A program made the position numbers and the translations under genes. A DNA stretch of 64,000 nt. Origin: Acidobacteriaceae bacterium. Lineage in GTDB: Bacteria > Acidobacteriota > Terriglobia > Terriglobales > Acidobacteriaceae. The notes beneath the pieces are model-generated. The model ran no database searches. It was given only the letters and a program-made list of their open reading frames with translations, and was not told the origin of the DNA. This document shows, piece after piece, positions 26,529 through 37,258 of this stretch (position 1 is its first letter; each line of letters starts with the position of its first letter). The DNA is taken from positions 62,001 through 126,000 of the forward strand of contig JAJPKO010000053.1 of assembly GCA_021323655.1 (NCBI GenBank). Direction: 5' to 3'.

Positions 26529-26567
26529 AGGCTGAATCCTCGTCCCCGGTCAAAGTATCATAAGGAT

Positions 26568-26978
26568 ATGCTGGTCAATTTTCCTCCGCGCGAGTCTGTC
26601 TCAGAGGAGCAGATCGCGACCCTCGTAGACACCTTCTATACCCGTGTCCGTCAGGATGAAGTCCTCGGCCCGATCTTTGAACGCGTTATCGGCGACGAGT
26701 GGGCACCCCATCTGGAAAAGATGCGCGCCTTCTGGTCCTCGCTGGTACTCGCCAGCGGGCGCTACAAAGGCAACCCCATGGTGGCGCACCTGATGATTGC
26801 TCCTCCCATCGGCGCGCGGCATTTTGACCGCTGGCTGAACCTATGGCGCCAGACCACTGCGGAGCTGTTCCCGCAGCCGGTGGCCTCCATCTTCGTGCGC
26901 AAGGCAGAAAGCATGGCCGAACGCCTGCTTGAAACCATCGTCCAATACCAGACGTCTCTGGGCTTCAGCCAGAATTGA
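26568..26978 (+). CDS. Group III truncated hemoglobin-like protein
   Basis: A 136-residue cytoplasmic globin. The layout matches group III truncated hemoglobins: a long A/B helix start (SEEQIATLVDTFYTRVRQDEVLGPIF), HLEKMRAFWSSLVLASGRYKGNPMVAHL, and the proximal heme ligand H85 in IGARHFDRWLNLW. It probably binds oxygen or handles NO or electrons; substrate unproven. ATAAGGAT precedes the ATG. The frame is open further upstream but overlaps the promoter side of the GH16 gene. Confidence 0.85.
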   Translation: MLVNFPPRESVSEEQIATLVDTFYTRVRQDEVLGPIFERVIGDEWAPHLEKMRAFWSSLVLASGRYKGNPMVAHLMIAPPIGARHFDRWLNLWRQTTAELFPQPVASIFVRKAESMAERLLETIVQYQTSLGFSQN

Positions 26979-27278
26979 TTCCGGGTGCTCATTCCTTTGC
27001 GCTGCAAAGAGTGGGCGCTCAACGCCGTATCCGAGCTTGGGAAGCCAGCCACAAACGCCCCTCCCGCGATCCCCACGTCCTCCAGGAAATCAGACCGGAT
27101 ATAACGCCGAGCGTCCACACTTTTTTGCCCATCAGGTCTAATCTATCGGCAAAACGAAACTCTATTTCTTCATTTCAGTTGTCTGAACGGAGTGATGGAG
27201 AATGAACTGCTTCCACAGGCAGGACTAAAGCCACCAGCAAAACCAGTGTCTTCAAGTATTCTGTAACAAGCGCGAACC
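26979..27278. other. Gap of 300 bp between globin and hpnA
   Basis: Short frames exist on both strands but none has a ribosome site, a recognisable domain or typical codon use. The 3' half is AT-rich (around 27115-27180) and may hold the promoter of hpnA. Confidence 0.4.
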
Positions 27279-28280
27279 ATGAAAGTCTTCGTCACAGGTT
27301 CTACCGGATTCGTCGGCAGCCACATCGCTAAGGCGCTTGCTCGCGAAGGAGCACATCTCCACCTCCTGGTCCGGCAGAACAGTAATATGGCAAACCTCTC
27401 GGGCATGCACGCACCGCCCTCCTTTGCGACGTATACGGGCGACCTTCTCAACCCCGAGTCGCTCCGCCCCGGCATTCGCGGATGCGATTACGTCTTTCAC
27501 GTCGCCGCCGATTACCGCCTGTGGGTGCGCGACCCAAAGCAGATGTACGCGGTCAATGTGGATGGCACGCGCGAGCTGCTGCGCATCTGCCGTGAAGAAG
27601 GCGTGAAGCGCGTCGTGTACACATCCAGCGTTGCTACCATGGGCTTTAAAAAAGACGGCACCATTGTGGACGAGAACACGCCTGTCTCGCTTGCCGATAT
27701 GGTGGGCCACTACAAGCGCTCCAAGTTTCTCGCCGAACAGGAAGCGCTCAAGGCTGCCTACGACGGGCAGGAAGTGATGGTGCTGAACCCCACCACGCCA
27801 ATTGGCGCAGGAGACATCAAGCCCACGCCCACCGGCCGCATCATTGTGGACTTTCTGAAGCGCAAATTCCCTGCTTACATGGACACGGGCCTGAACCTGG
27901 TTGATGTTGAAGAGGTCGCGCAGGCCCACATTGCAGCCATGACTCGCGGTACGCCAGGCGAGCGCTACATTCTGGGCGGAGAAAATCTTACCCTGAAGCA
28001 GATCCTCGACAAGATGTCGGCCATTACCGGGCTGCCCTCACCCACTGCAAAAGTTCCGCATATAGTGGCCCTCATCTTTGCCTTCTTTGACGAGAACATC
28101 ACCGGACGGATTCTCGGCAAACAACCGCGTGCGACGGTTGAGGCTGTGCGCATGGGCAACAAAAAAATGTTCGCTTCTTCCGCCAAGGCCGTGCGCGAGC
28201 TGGGCTTTAAACAGGTGCCCGTCTACCAGGCATTGCGCGCTGCCATTGACTGGTTCCGCGCCAACGGATACGCCCCATGA
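27279..28280 (+). CDS. hpnA: Hopanoid-associated sugar epimerase/dehydratase
   Basis: A 333-residue extended SDR protein of the HpnA type (TIGR03466). The NAD-binding motif is TGSTGFVGSH, followed by VFHVAADYRLWVRDP, a family hallmark, the catalytic region VYTSSVATMGF and the YxxxK pair in GHYKRSKFLAEQ. HpnA genes sit in hopanoid clusters and probably modify sugar moieties of hopanoids; the exact reaction is not settled. Its stop overlaps the start of the next gene (ATGA, 28277-28280), so the two are coupled. Confidence 0.88.
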   Translation: MKVFVTGSTGFVGSHIAKALAREGAHLHLLVRQNSNMANLSGMHAPPSFATYTGDLLNPESLRPGIRGCDYVFHVAADYRLWVRDPKQMYAVNVDGTRELLRICREEGVKRVVYTSSVATMGFKKDGTIVDENTPVSLADMVGHYKRSKFLAEQEALKAAYDGQEVMVLNPTTPIGAGDIKPTPTGRIIVDFLKRKFPAYMDTGLNLVDVEEVAQAHIAAMTRGTPGERYILGGENLTLKQILDKMSAITGLPSPTAKVPHIVALIFAFFDENITGRILGKQPRATVEAVRMGNKKMFASSAKAVRELGFKQVPVYQALRAAIDWFRANGYAP

Positions 28281-28942
28281 AACGCATCAGCATTATCGCC
28301 GCATTGCCCGGAGAACTGAAGCCGCTCGTTGCAGGATGGCAAAAGCAGGGCGCCTTCTGGACAGGGAGCATCGGTGACAGCACCTGCCTGGCGATTGCGG
28401 GAGGCATGGGTGCAAACGCCGCAACCCGAGCGTGCGAATTGCTTTTGCACGAAGGCCCTCTCGATGCACTGGTCTCTGTTGGATGGGCCGGAGCACTCTC
28501 CTGCGGGCTGAAGCCTCCGCAGGCACACACGATTGCCGAAGTTGTGGACGCGCGCACTGGAGAGCGTTTTCCAACAGACGCATCCCAGGGGCAGCGCCTT
28601 CTTAGCTCAGACCGCGTGCTACTTTCGCATGAAAAACGCTCTTTCGCAGAACGCTTTCAGACCCCGCTCGTGGATATGGAAGCCGCAGCCGTCGCCCGCA
28701 TTGCCCAGCAGCAGAAGCTACCGTTCTACTGCTTTAAAGCCATCTCGGACGGATACACTGACAAACTCCCCGACTTCAACCGCTTCATTGGCCCTGACGG
28801 CCAGATGAGTATGGCATCCTTTGCTGCCTACACTATTTTTCATCCGCAATACTGGGGCGCGCTCATGCGCCTGGGAAAAAACAGCAGCGCCGCCGCCAGA
28901 AATCTGGCTTCGCTCATCACCCAGACCCTGTCAGCCAGGTAG
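28277..28942 (+). CDS. hpnG: Hopanoid-associated phosphorylase (nucleoside phosphorylase fold)
   Basis: A 221-residue protein of the MTA/SAH nucleosidase fold: an N-terminal IAALPGELKPL, the phosphate/purine pocket AGGMGANAAT, SVGWAGAL, and VDMEAAAVARIA, the ribose-binding methionine-glutamate pair, followed by KAISDGYTDKLPDF. Its 4-nt overlap with hpnA fits the HpnG family, which releases adenine from adenosylhopane to give ribosylhopane. The rest of the hopanoid pathway (shc, hpnH, hpnC/D/E) is not in the window. Confidence 0.8.
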   Translation: MKRISIIAALPGELKPLVAGWQKQGAFWTGSIGDSTCLAIAGGMGANAATRACELLLHEGPLDALVSVGWAGALSCGLKPPQAHTIAEVVDARTGERFPTDASQGQRLLSSDRVLLSHEKRSFAERFQTPLVDMEAAAVARIAQQQKLPFYCFKAISDGYTDKLPDFNRFIGPDGQMSMASFAAYTIFHPQYWGALMRLGKNSSAAARNLASLITQTLSAR

Positions 28943-28961
28943 CTCTCAGAGGTAGGGACAA

Positions 28962-30188
28962 CTACCGGGCGTGCGACTGCGCGGACTCAAAGATCACCTG
29001 GCCTCGCCTTACTGTATAGGCGATCCTGGCAAAATTGCGCACATCTACGGCGGGGTCAGCTTCAAGCACCACAAAATCAGCATCCATGCCTTTTGCTACT
29101 CTGCCCTTGCCAGGTGCATGGAAATATGTGCTGGGATTGGTGGTCAATGATGCGAGTATGTCTCGCCACCCCATGACCCGGCCCATGAACTCATATTCCT
29201 GGGCTGTGTCGTATTTGGAGATAAAGCCCACATCCGTGCCAAATAAAACCGTGCCGCCTTCGGCGAAGTAGGATCTCAACTCGTCCACTCCGGCCTGCAC
29301 CAGCTTGTTCTGGGTAGCAACATCAGGCACTACCGTCGTCCACAATGTGAGCGTGGGGATCAGCGCCGTGTGCTGGCGCTTCATCTGTTCCAGTTCAGCA
29401 GGCGTGTAGTGTCCTTCGTTCGGAATTGTGTGCGCCAGTATGTCCACTCCGCCGTTCAGCGCGTTGTCCACACCAGCATAGTTCTGGGGATGTGCAAACA
29501 CGGGCTTGCCCTGCGTATGCGCTACATCCGCGGCGGCCTTCACGATGTTCAGATCCATATTGATGACCGGCTTATTGCCCATGAACGCTCCGGCAAAGAG
29601 CTTGATCCCATCCAGCCCCATGTCCAGATATTGCCGCGCCATCTGCTCAGCTTCCTGCGGCGTGGCCGCCTCAGGCAACTGCATCTCCGCCGGGAGATAT
29701 ACAGGATGCCCGCCTTTGGGGAAGATGTCTCCGGCCATAAGAATCTGCGGCCCGGGAATCTCCCCCGCTGCAATACGCTTGCGCAAAGCCAGCGTGTCCT
29801 GTGGCATCGAACCAAGATCCCATACCGTCGTAAATCCCCATTGCGTCAGCATTTCCTGCATATGCGCCTCAAGCTTCGCAGCGGGAGCGGAGGCGGCATG
29901 ATCCCACACCGGCTCGGTAAAATGCACATGGCTGTTCCAGAAGCCAGCTACAACCACCCTGTCTCTGCAATCAAGCCTGGTTGCCGAGCTCGACTTTTTT
30001 TCGCCCGTACTTCCGGTAGCGACAGCCACAATCTTTCCGTCGCGGACCACTACTGTAGCATTCTCAATGGCTGGAGCGGCCGGCGATGGATAGACCTTCG
30101 CTCCCGCGCAAACCAGAACATTGCTGCCCGATGCAAAAGCAGGCAGTGAAGCAGCAACAAACACAAAAGTGAGTACTTTACTGACCAT
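28962..30188 (-). CDS. Secreted amidohydrolase family protein
   Basis: A 408-residue metallohydrolase with a signal peptide (cut near residue 20). The amidohydrolase barrel is marked by the N-terminal metal motif FWNSHVHFTEP, GLDGIKLFAGAF, VFAHPQNYAG and the final TDVGF with the last metal aspartate. The C-terminal KGMDADFVVLEADP is the usual return to the small beta domain. Substrates of such periplasmic members include cyclic amides and dipeptides; none can be assigned. It ends convergent to the HpnG gene. Confidence 0.88.
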   Translation of the reverse strand: MVSKVLTFVFVAASLPAFASGSNVLVCAGAKVYPSPAAPAIENATVVVRDGKIVAVATGSTGEKKSSSATRLDCRDRVVVAGFWNSHVHFTEPVWDHAASAPAAKLEAHMQEMLTQWGFTTVWDLGSMPQDTLALRKRIAAGEIPGPQILMAGDIFPKGGHPVYLPAEMQLPEAATPQEAEQMARQYLDMGLDGIKLFAGAFMGNKPVINMDLNIVKAAADVAHTQGKPVFAHPQNYAGVDNALNGGVDILAHTIPNEGHYTPAELEQMKRQHTALIPTLTLWTTVVPDVATQNKLVQAGVDELRSYFAEGGTVLFGTDVGFISKYDTAQEYEFMGRVMGWRDILASLTTNPSTYFHAPGKGRVAKGMDADFVVLEADPAVDVRNFARIAYTVRRGQVIFESAQSHAR

Positions 30189-30212
30189 CGCAAATCTTTC
30201 CTCCCATGGAAT

Positions 30213-31074
30213 CTATGCTCCGATTGTTTCCTTCTTTAGCTTCTCCGCCCGCCCCGCACTCAGGTGTCTGCGAACCGGCATGTCGTAGACCACCATCACC
30301 GGGTAAGCAAAGCACGTCATCACCACGACACCACTGCTCACAATTGCGACCGTTTGCAGAGTTCCCGGCTTGTGGCTGTAGTAGTAATTCACAAACATCC
30401 ATATGACGGAGTAATGCGTCATGTACAACGAATACGAAATGTTTCCGTAAAGCACGCAAAGTGCCTTTGCCCGTCCCGTAACCGAAGTTCCCGTCCCCAG
30501 CGCCACCAGAAACGGAAAGTAAAATAAGACTACGAGGCATTCAGCCACCCAGTTCCATCGAAAATATGGCATCAGCAGCGCAGCCAGCAGTAAAATCGTC
30601 AGGCTGCCGAACCCGAGTCTCGATTTGATCCTCCAGTTGGAGCGATACACCAGCAAGCCAACCAGAAACGAATAGGCCACGCGAACTCCGCCGTCCCGGA
30701 ATAATGGACCTCCCAGCCGCCGGCCAGCCAGCTGGAACGATGGCCAACGTAACAAAGCGCAGCGCAGCGAACACAAGCATCACCTGCAACAATCGCCGCC
30801 CGATTCTCCAAAGAACAAGCGCATAGAAAATATTGGCAATGTATTCCCAGAAGAGCGACCACGCGGGAGCGTTGAAGTTGAAGAGATTGCGTCCTCTCTC
30901 GGGTATCACCGGAAAAGAAACCAGCAGAATGGAGGTAAGAAAAATGAGCGCTATCTTTCCCGCACTGTATGCGTGCTGAACATGAGTAAACGGGTCAAAC
31001 AGAAAGGTGAAGAGACCTAGAACCGAACCCAGCACTACAACAAGAGGATGCAGCCGAATCGGATAAAGAAAAGA
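30213..31074 (-). pseudogene. Acyltransferase family 3 (OafA-like) remnant, N-terminus missing and frameshifted
   Basis: Parts of one membrane O-acyltransferase lie in two frames. The first, from about 31074, starts in mid-protein with FLYPIRLHPLVVVLGSVLG, the conserved R-L-H/Y-P helix that normally comes about 80 residues in, and runs to about 30740. The second, from about 30720, resumes with FRDGGVRVAYSFLVGLLVYR and ends with SYSLYMTHYSVI (the conserved YS.Y..H motif) and a last helix. A net shift of one base links them. The first 80 or so residues, with the catalytic histidine, are gone: directly upstream is the stop codon of the glycosyltransferase gene. So the gene is doubly damaged and unlikely to work. 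Confidence 0.75.
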
Positions 31075-31134
31075 GGCCCACTTTTGGGCCTCTGGCCATA
31101 AGTCGAATTGACCTTTCAGGACTACTGCACACGA

Positions 31135-32145
31135 CTAGATGACCCAGTCCACCTTTTTATTCCGACGGTAGAGGATTGCCCTGCTGCGTAAATAGATTCG
31201 CCAGTTTGCTGGCTTTACCATATGTCTGTAATGTCTAATCCGCCGGGCTAAACCATGTTGCGTTCTGAGGCCTTTCATTGCAAGGCAAAGCTCAGTCATC
31301 CTGTGAAAACAGACCTCGGGAGAAAACCATGTTTCCCATTGCTGACGGGCACGAATTCCCATTCCTATAGCACGGTCTCTCATCGCTTCCAGTAATTCGG
31401 GCACGCGCTCCACTTCTGCTTCAGGGACCCGAATGGAAAAGGAGTCCCAGTCCACTCCGTCATTTGGCACCCACTCGTCGGAAAGGATGATACACGCACG
31501 GCCAACTTTCATGGATTCATAAAGACGGATACTCCCCGGCCCACGTCCACGCGGACACAGGCTGAACAGCGAATCGCCAATGGAGTCGGCATAGCGCTGC
31601 CAGAACACCTCTTTTTCTTCCCTGGTACCGTGATATCGAATCCGGTAGCTTTCCTTCGATGTATCCATTACATGGATGTCTGGATGATTGTAATGGAGGA
31701 AGCTTTCCCGCACAGAATGCGTATTAGTAGATCCCACAAACGACGCCAGGTATTTTTCGCTTCCTTTAACGGGGCGATGCCCCAGGTAGGGATTTTCCGG
31801 CAAAATATAGTGCCAGGAACGCGTATGCTCTCGAGAGTAGTATTTCTTTCTGAGAGAAGGATAGATCCCGGGTAATATTGGCCAGAAATCGTCACCCCAG
31901 TCGTAGAGAAAACATTTTTCGGGGTAACGGCGGTAGACAGGATGTGCTCGTACTACTTCGGCAAACATGCCGCATGTGCCCATTTCCACAAAGAGAACAA
32001 TCTCAGCTTCTTCGGCGTCATTCGTAACCGTATGTACATGAAATGGATCGGCGGCAGCGCTCTTTTTCAGTGCTTCGAGCGCGTAGTGCGTATTCGGGTC
32101 ATACTCCTGATGTTCGTAGACTGAGACCAGAAATACTTTGGCCAT
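31135..32145 (-). CDS. Exostosin-type (GT47-like) glycosyltransferase
   Basis: A 336-residue protein with the exostosin-family core: the sequence KYLASFVGS, then FSLCPRGRGPGSIRLYESMKVGRACIILSDEWVP, which is the diagnostic nucleotide-sugar binding block. It would transfer a sugar to a cell-surface glycan or polysaccharide. It has no signal peptide or membrane helix; the C-terminus is very basic (R and K rich), which may hold it at the membrane. By eye its DNA is clearly richer in A/T than its neighbours, which suggests acquisition. The next gene downstream is the broken acyltransferase; the two may have been part of one glycan-modification locus. Confidence 0.8.
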   Translation of the reverse strand: MAKVFLVSVYEHQEYDPNTHYALEALKKSAAADPFHVHTVTNDAEEAEIVLFVEMGTCGMFAEVVRAHPVYRRYPEKCFLYDWGDDFWPILPGIYPSLRKKYYSREHTRSWHYILPENPYLGHRPVKGSEKYLASFVGSTNTHSVRESFLHYNHPDIHVMDTSKESYRIRYHGTREEKEVFWQRYADSIGDSLFSLCPRGRGPGSIRLYESMKVGRACIILSDEWVPNDGVDWDSFSIRVPEAEVERVPELLEAMRDRAIGMGIRARQQWETWFSPEVCFHRMTELCLAMKGLRTQHGLARRIRHYRHMVKPANWRIYLRSRAILYRRNKKVDWVI

Positions 32146-32225
32146 ACATTCACGAATGCCCTCTCATGAATCAGGCTTATGCGCGAACCGCTGGAACCAC
32201 AGTTCGCGCTCTCGCCTGTCATGCT

Positions 32226-34627
<2,402 letters not shown>

Positions 34628-34742
34628 CTTTCTGGCTGTCTCCAAGTAAGATTAAAAGATGAGGAATTGCAAAGGATGATCCACTTTTGAGGCTATCATC
34701 CGCAGAATACGAGTGGCAATTTGTTGTACCGCAGGCAAGGCT

Positions 34743-35247
34743 TTATGGATGGATGATCCGGTGCAGGTCTAATGAAGGTGCCTGAATTCCTGTCTGGCTC
34801 AGCATCACATGAACCTGCCCTCGATGATGCGTCTGATGGTTGAAGAAATGGCTGACGGCCACTGGCGCTGGTTCGAGAATCAGACGCCCCCTGGAGTTGG
34901 TGTACTCAAAAGCCCGATCAAAAAATTCGGGGGCAGCATCCTGAAAAAACTCTTCGATATGGCAATCCTGCTCCCCGCGTGCAGACCTCAGCTCACGGAA
35001 ATCCTCGAATAAAACCGTGTCCAGTGCCGGCGTCGTCTTCCCTTCAGCATGAAACCGCGCCATCCATATCTGGTCCGCAAGCAGCATGTGGTTCAGCAAA
35101 GCATGAATGCTGCCAAATGACCCAGCGCGCTGTTTCCTGTACTCCGCCACAGGCAGCGCGGAACAGCATTCATAGACTCTCGTTCGCAATCCGGTTATAA
35201 CGGGCGAGCATCCTGAAATGAGATAGAAGGTCGGCCATACGCTCCAT
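34743..35247 (-). pseudogene. DinB family protein, frameshifted near the N-terminus
   Basis: The start MADLLSHFRMLARYNRIANE (ATG 35238, or 35247 for two more residues) and the rest YECCSALPVAEYRKQRAGSF... lie in different frames; the first ends at a TGA near 35180. One base must be skipped around 35180 (one extra base, or two missing). The remaining protein is a normal four-helix DinB metalloprotein with its histidines in LLNHMLLADQIW and FFNHQTHHRGQVH. DinB proteins act in thiol-dependent or stress reactions; no specific role is known. It is a pseudogene unless the shift is a sequencing error. It diverges from the oxidoreductase gene. Confidence 0.75.
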
Positions 35248-35288
35248 TGTGCCGGAAACACAGGTACAATTCTCACGGAAACGTTTCC

Positions 35289-36401
35289 ATGCGCCTGATA
35301 TCAGCCTTCGCTTTCCTTTGCGCCGCCCTGGTCTTTCCAGCTTTCGGCTTCGCACAGTCTTCACCCACCCCCGTTCGTGTTGCCATCATCGGACTTGAAC
35401 ACGGTCATGTCGCTGGATTCCTGCATCAGTTCCCTCTTCAGCATGATGCCGAGCTGGTAGCCATTGTGGATGCTGATAAAACTCTGACCGCGCGCTACCA
35501 GCAGCAGTTCCACCTTGCCCCGAAGCTGTTTTACAACACGCTGGATGAGGCGGTTGCAGCGACGCATCCAAAGGCCGTTCTTGTGTATACATCCGTGGGC
35601 CAGCATCGCCGCGTGATTGAAGAAGCCGCGCAGCATGGGTTAGATGTAATGGTCGAAAAGCCGCTCACCATTTCGCTGGGCGACGCACTCGCCATTCAAC
35701 ACACAGCGGAGCAACACCATATCCATGTGCTGGTGAATTATGAAACTACGTGGTATGCCAGCAATCGGGCCATCTACGACGAGCTCAATGCGGGCAAGCT
35801 GGGCGACTTACGCAAAGCCGTCATTCACGACGGTCATGAAGGCCCAAAGGAAATCGGCGTTCAACCAGAATTCCTGAAATGGCTTACCGATCCCGCGCAA
35901 AACGGAGCAGGCGCCCTCTATGACTTCGGCTGCTATGGCGCTGACCTGATGACCTGGTGGATGCACGACGAAACGCCACTCAGCGTTACCGCCGTTGCGC
36001 AAACCGACAAGCCGGGAACCTATCCGCATGTGGATGATGATGCAACCATCATTCTCCAATATCCTCACGCGCAGGCCGTGCTCATGCCTTCCTGGAACTG
36101 GACATTTTCACGCAAAGACTCCGAAGTCTACGGCACCAAAGGCCAGGCCATGACCGTTGGGCCAGACAAGCTACGGATTCGCTATATCGGGGACAAGCAG
36201 GAGCAACAAGTGGAAGCGCCGCCGCTGATTCCGCCGCAGGACACTTCCCTGCACTATCTGGTCGCCGTCGAACGTGGTGAACTGGTGCCCAAAGGCGACC
36301 TGACCTCGCTCGATACAAACATCATTGTGATGCAGATTCTGGACGCGGCCCGGGAATCAGCCCGAACTGGACGTACCATCACCCTGAAACGGCTCGAATG
36401 A
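35289..36401 (+). CDS. Exported Gfo/Idh/MocA family oxidoreductase
   Basis: A 370-residue NAD(P)-dependent sugar oxidoreductase. I start at ATG 35289, which gives a typical signal peptide (MRLISAFAF, cut near FGFAQ); the frame is open from 35247 without extra support. The Rossmann core starts VRVAIIGLEHGHVAGFL, and the family lysine is in VMVEKPLTIS. The C-terminal part has the YDFGCYGADLMTWWM sequence of the MocA substrate domain. Export of this fold is known for some Acidobacteria and Planctomycetes, where members act on sugars in the periplasm with tightly bound cofactor. An SDR gene follows 46 bp later. Confidence 0.85.
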   Translation: MRLISAFAFLCAALVFPAFGFAQSSPTPVRVAIIGLEHGHVAGFLHQFPLQHDAELVAIVDADKTLTARYQQQFHLAPKLFYNTLDEAVAATHPKAVLVYTSVGQHRRVIEEAAQHGLDVMVEKPLTISLGDALAIQHTAEQHHIHVLVNYETTWYASNRAIYDELNAGKLGDLRKAVIHDGHEGPKEIGVQPEFLKWLTDPAQNGAGALYDFGCYGADLMTWWMHDETPLSVTAVAQTDKPGTYPHVDDDATIILQYPHAQAVLMPSWNWTFSRKDSEVYGTKGQAMTVGPDKLRIRYIGDKQEQQVEAPPLIPPQDTSLHYLVAVERGELVPKGDLTSLDTNIIVMQILDAARESARTGRTITLKRLE

Positions 36402-36447
36402 AAGATGCATGGACCTATACAACTTGGTATTCGCAGGAGGAAGGCCA

Positions 36448-37211
36448 ATGAACAGCAACCCCGTGCAGCTGGTCACAGGAGGCGGATCCGGAATTGGGGC
36501 AGGCATCGCGCAGCTTTTTGCTGAACGCGGATACACCGTCATCATTGCAGATCTCAACTCCAAATCCGGCGAGAACGTGGCGCAGCAGATTCGCGATGCA
36601 GGACAGAGCGCAGTGTTTCGTCAGACCGACGTGCGCGAGCCTGGTTCAGTCAAAGAGTTGTTCAGTTTGTTGAGAAAGACCTCGGCCGGTTGGACTGCCT
36701 CTGTAACAATGCCGGAGTGGAACGATATCTGCCTGCGGAAAAGCATACGATTGAGGACTTCTCCTTCACTGTCAGCACAAATTTCTTTGGCCCATTCCTG
36801 GGCATCCACTATGGCTTCCACCTGTTGAGGACCACGAAAGGAAACATCGTCAACATTGCCTCTGTTCAAGGTTTCGCTACGGAAAGAAACGCGTCAGTCT
36901 ATGCCGGAACCAAGGCAGCGCTGATAGGCTGGACTCGCGGCCTGGCTCTTGATTTTGCTCAATACGGCATTCGCGTCAACGCCGTTTGTCCTGGCGCGGT
37001 CTATACACAGATGTTTGTGGATGTATTCGCAACAGATTCTTCCGCTGACAGCACGCTCGCACGAATGGAGCAGATCATACCGCTGCAGCGCATTGGCCAG
37101 CCGCGTGAGATTGCTGAGGCCGTCTTTTTCCTCGCATCTCCTGCAGCGTCCTACATTACTGGCTCCAGCCTGGTGGTAGATGGCGGCCTGCTCGCAAGGA
37201 ACGCACTGTAA
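36448..37211 (+). pseudogene. Short-chain dehydrogenase (glucose-dehydrogenase-like), frameshifted
   Basis: The start is firm: AGGAGGAAGG just ahead of ATG 36448 and then VTGGGSGIGAGIA, the cofactor glycines. This frame continues to about 36660 and then loses homology; the next frame picks up [22 protein letters not shown] and runs to the end with the active-site tyrosine and lysine in [10 protein letters not shown] and the final [12 protein letters not shown]. The shift is a net minus one (one base missing near 36657-36668, in the run GAGTTGTTCAGTTTGTTGAG). Everything else is complete, so the gene was intact until recently or the shift is a sequencing error. It lies behind a sugar oxidoreductase gene, so a sugar or polyol substrate is likely. 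Confidence 0.8.
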
Positions 37212-37258
37212 AGATGAAGTGCAAACGGCGATGGCCCTCGCGAACCTTCCGCGCGTCC

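Noticed and set aside
26762-27118. Minus-strand open frame of 118 codons across the globin end and the gap
   Set aside because: Half of it is antisense to the globin, and no family or ribosome site is seen.
28951-28966. GGTAG/CTACC inverted repeat after the hpnG-like gene
   Set aside because: Only a 5-bp stem and no U run; it overlaps the stop of the amidohydrolase gene, so I do not call it a terminator.
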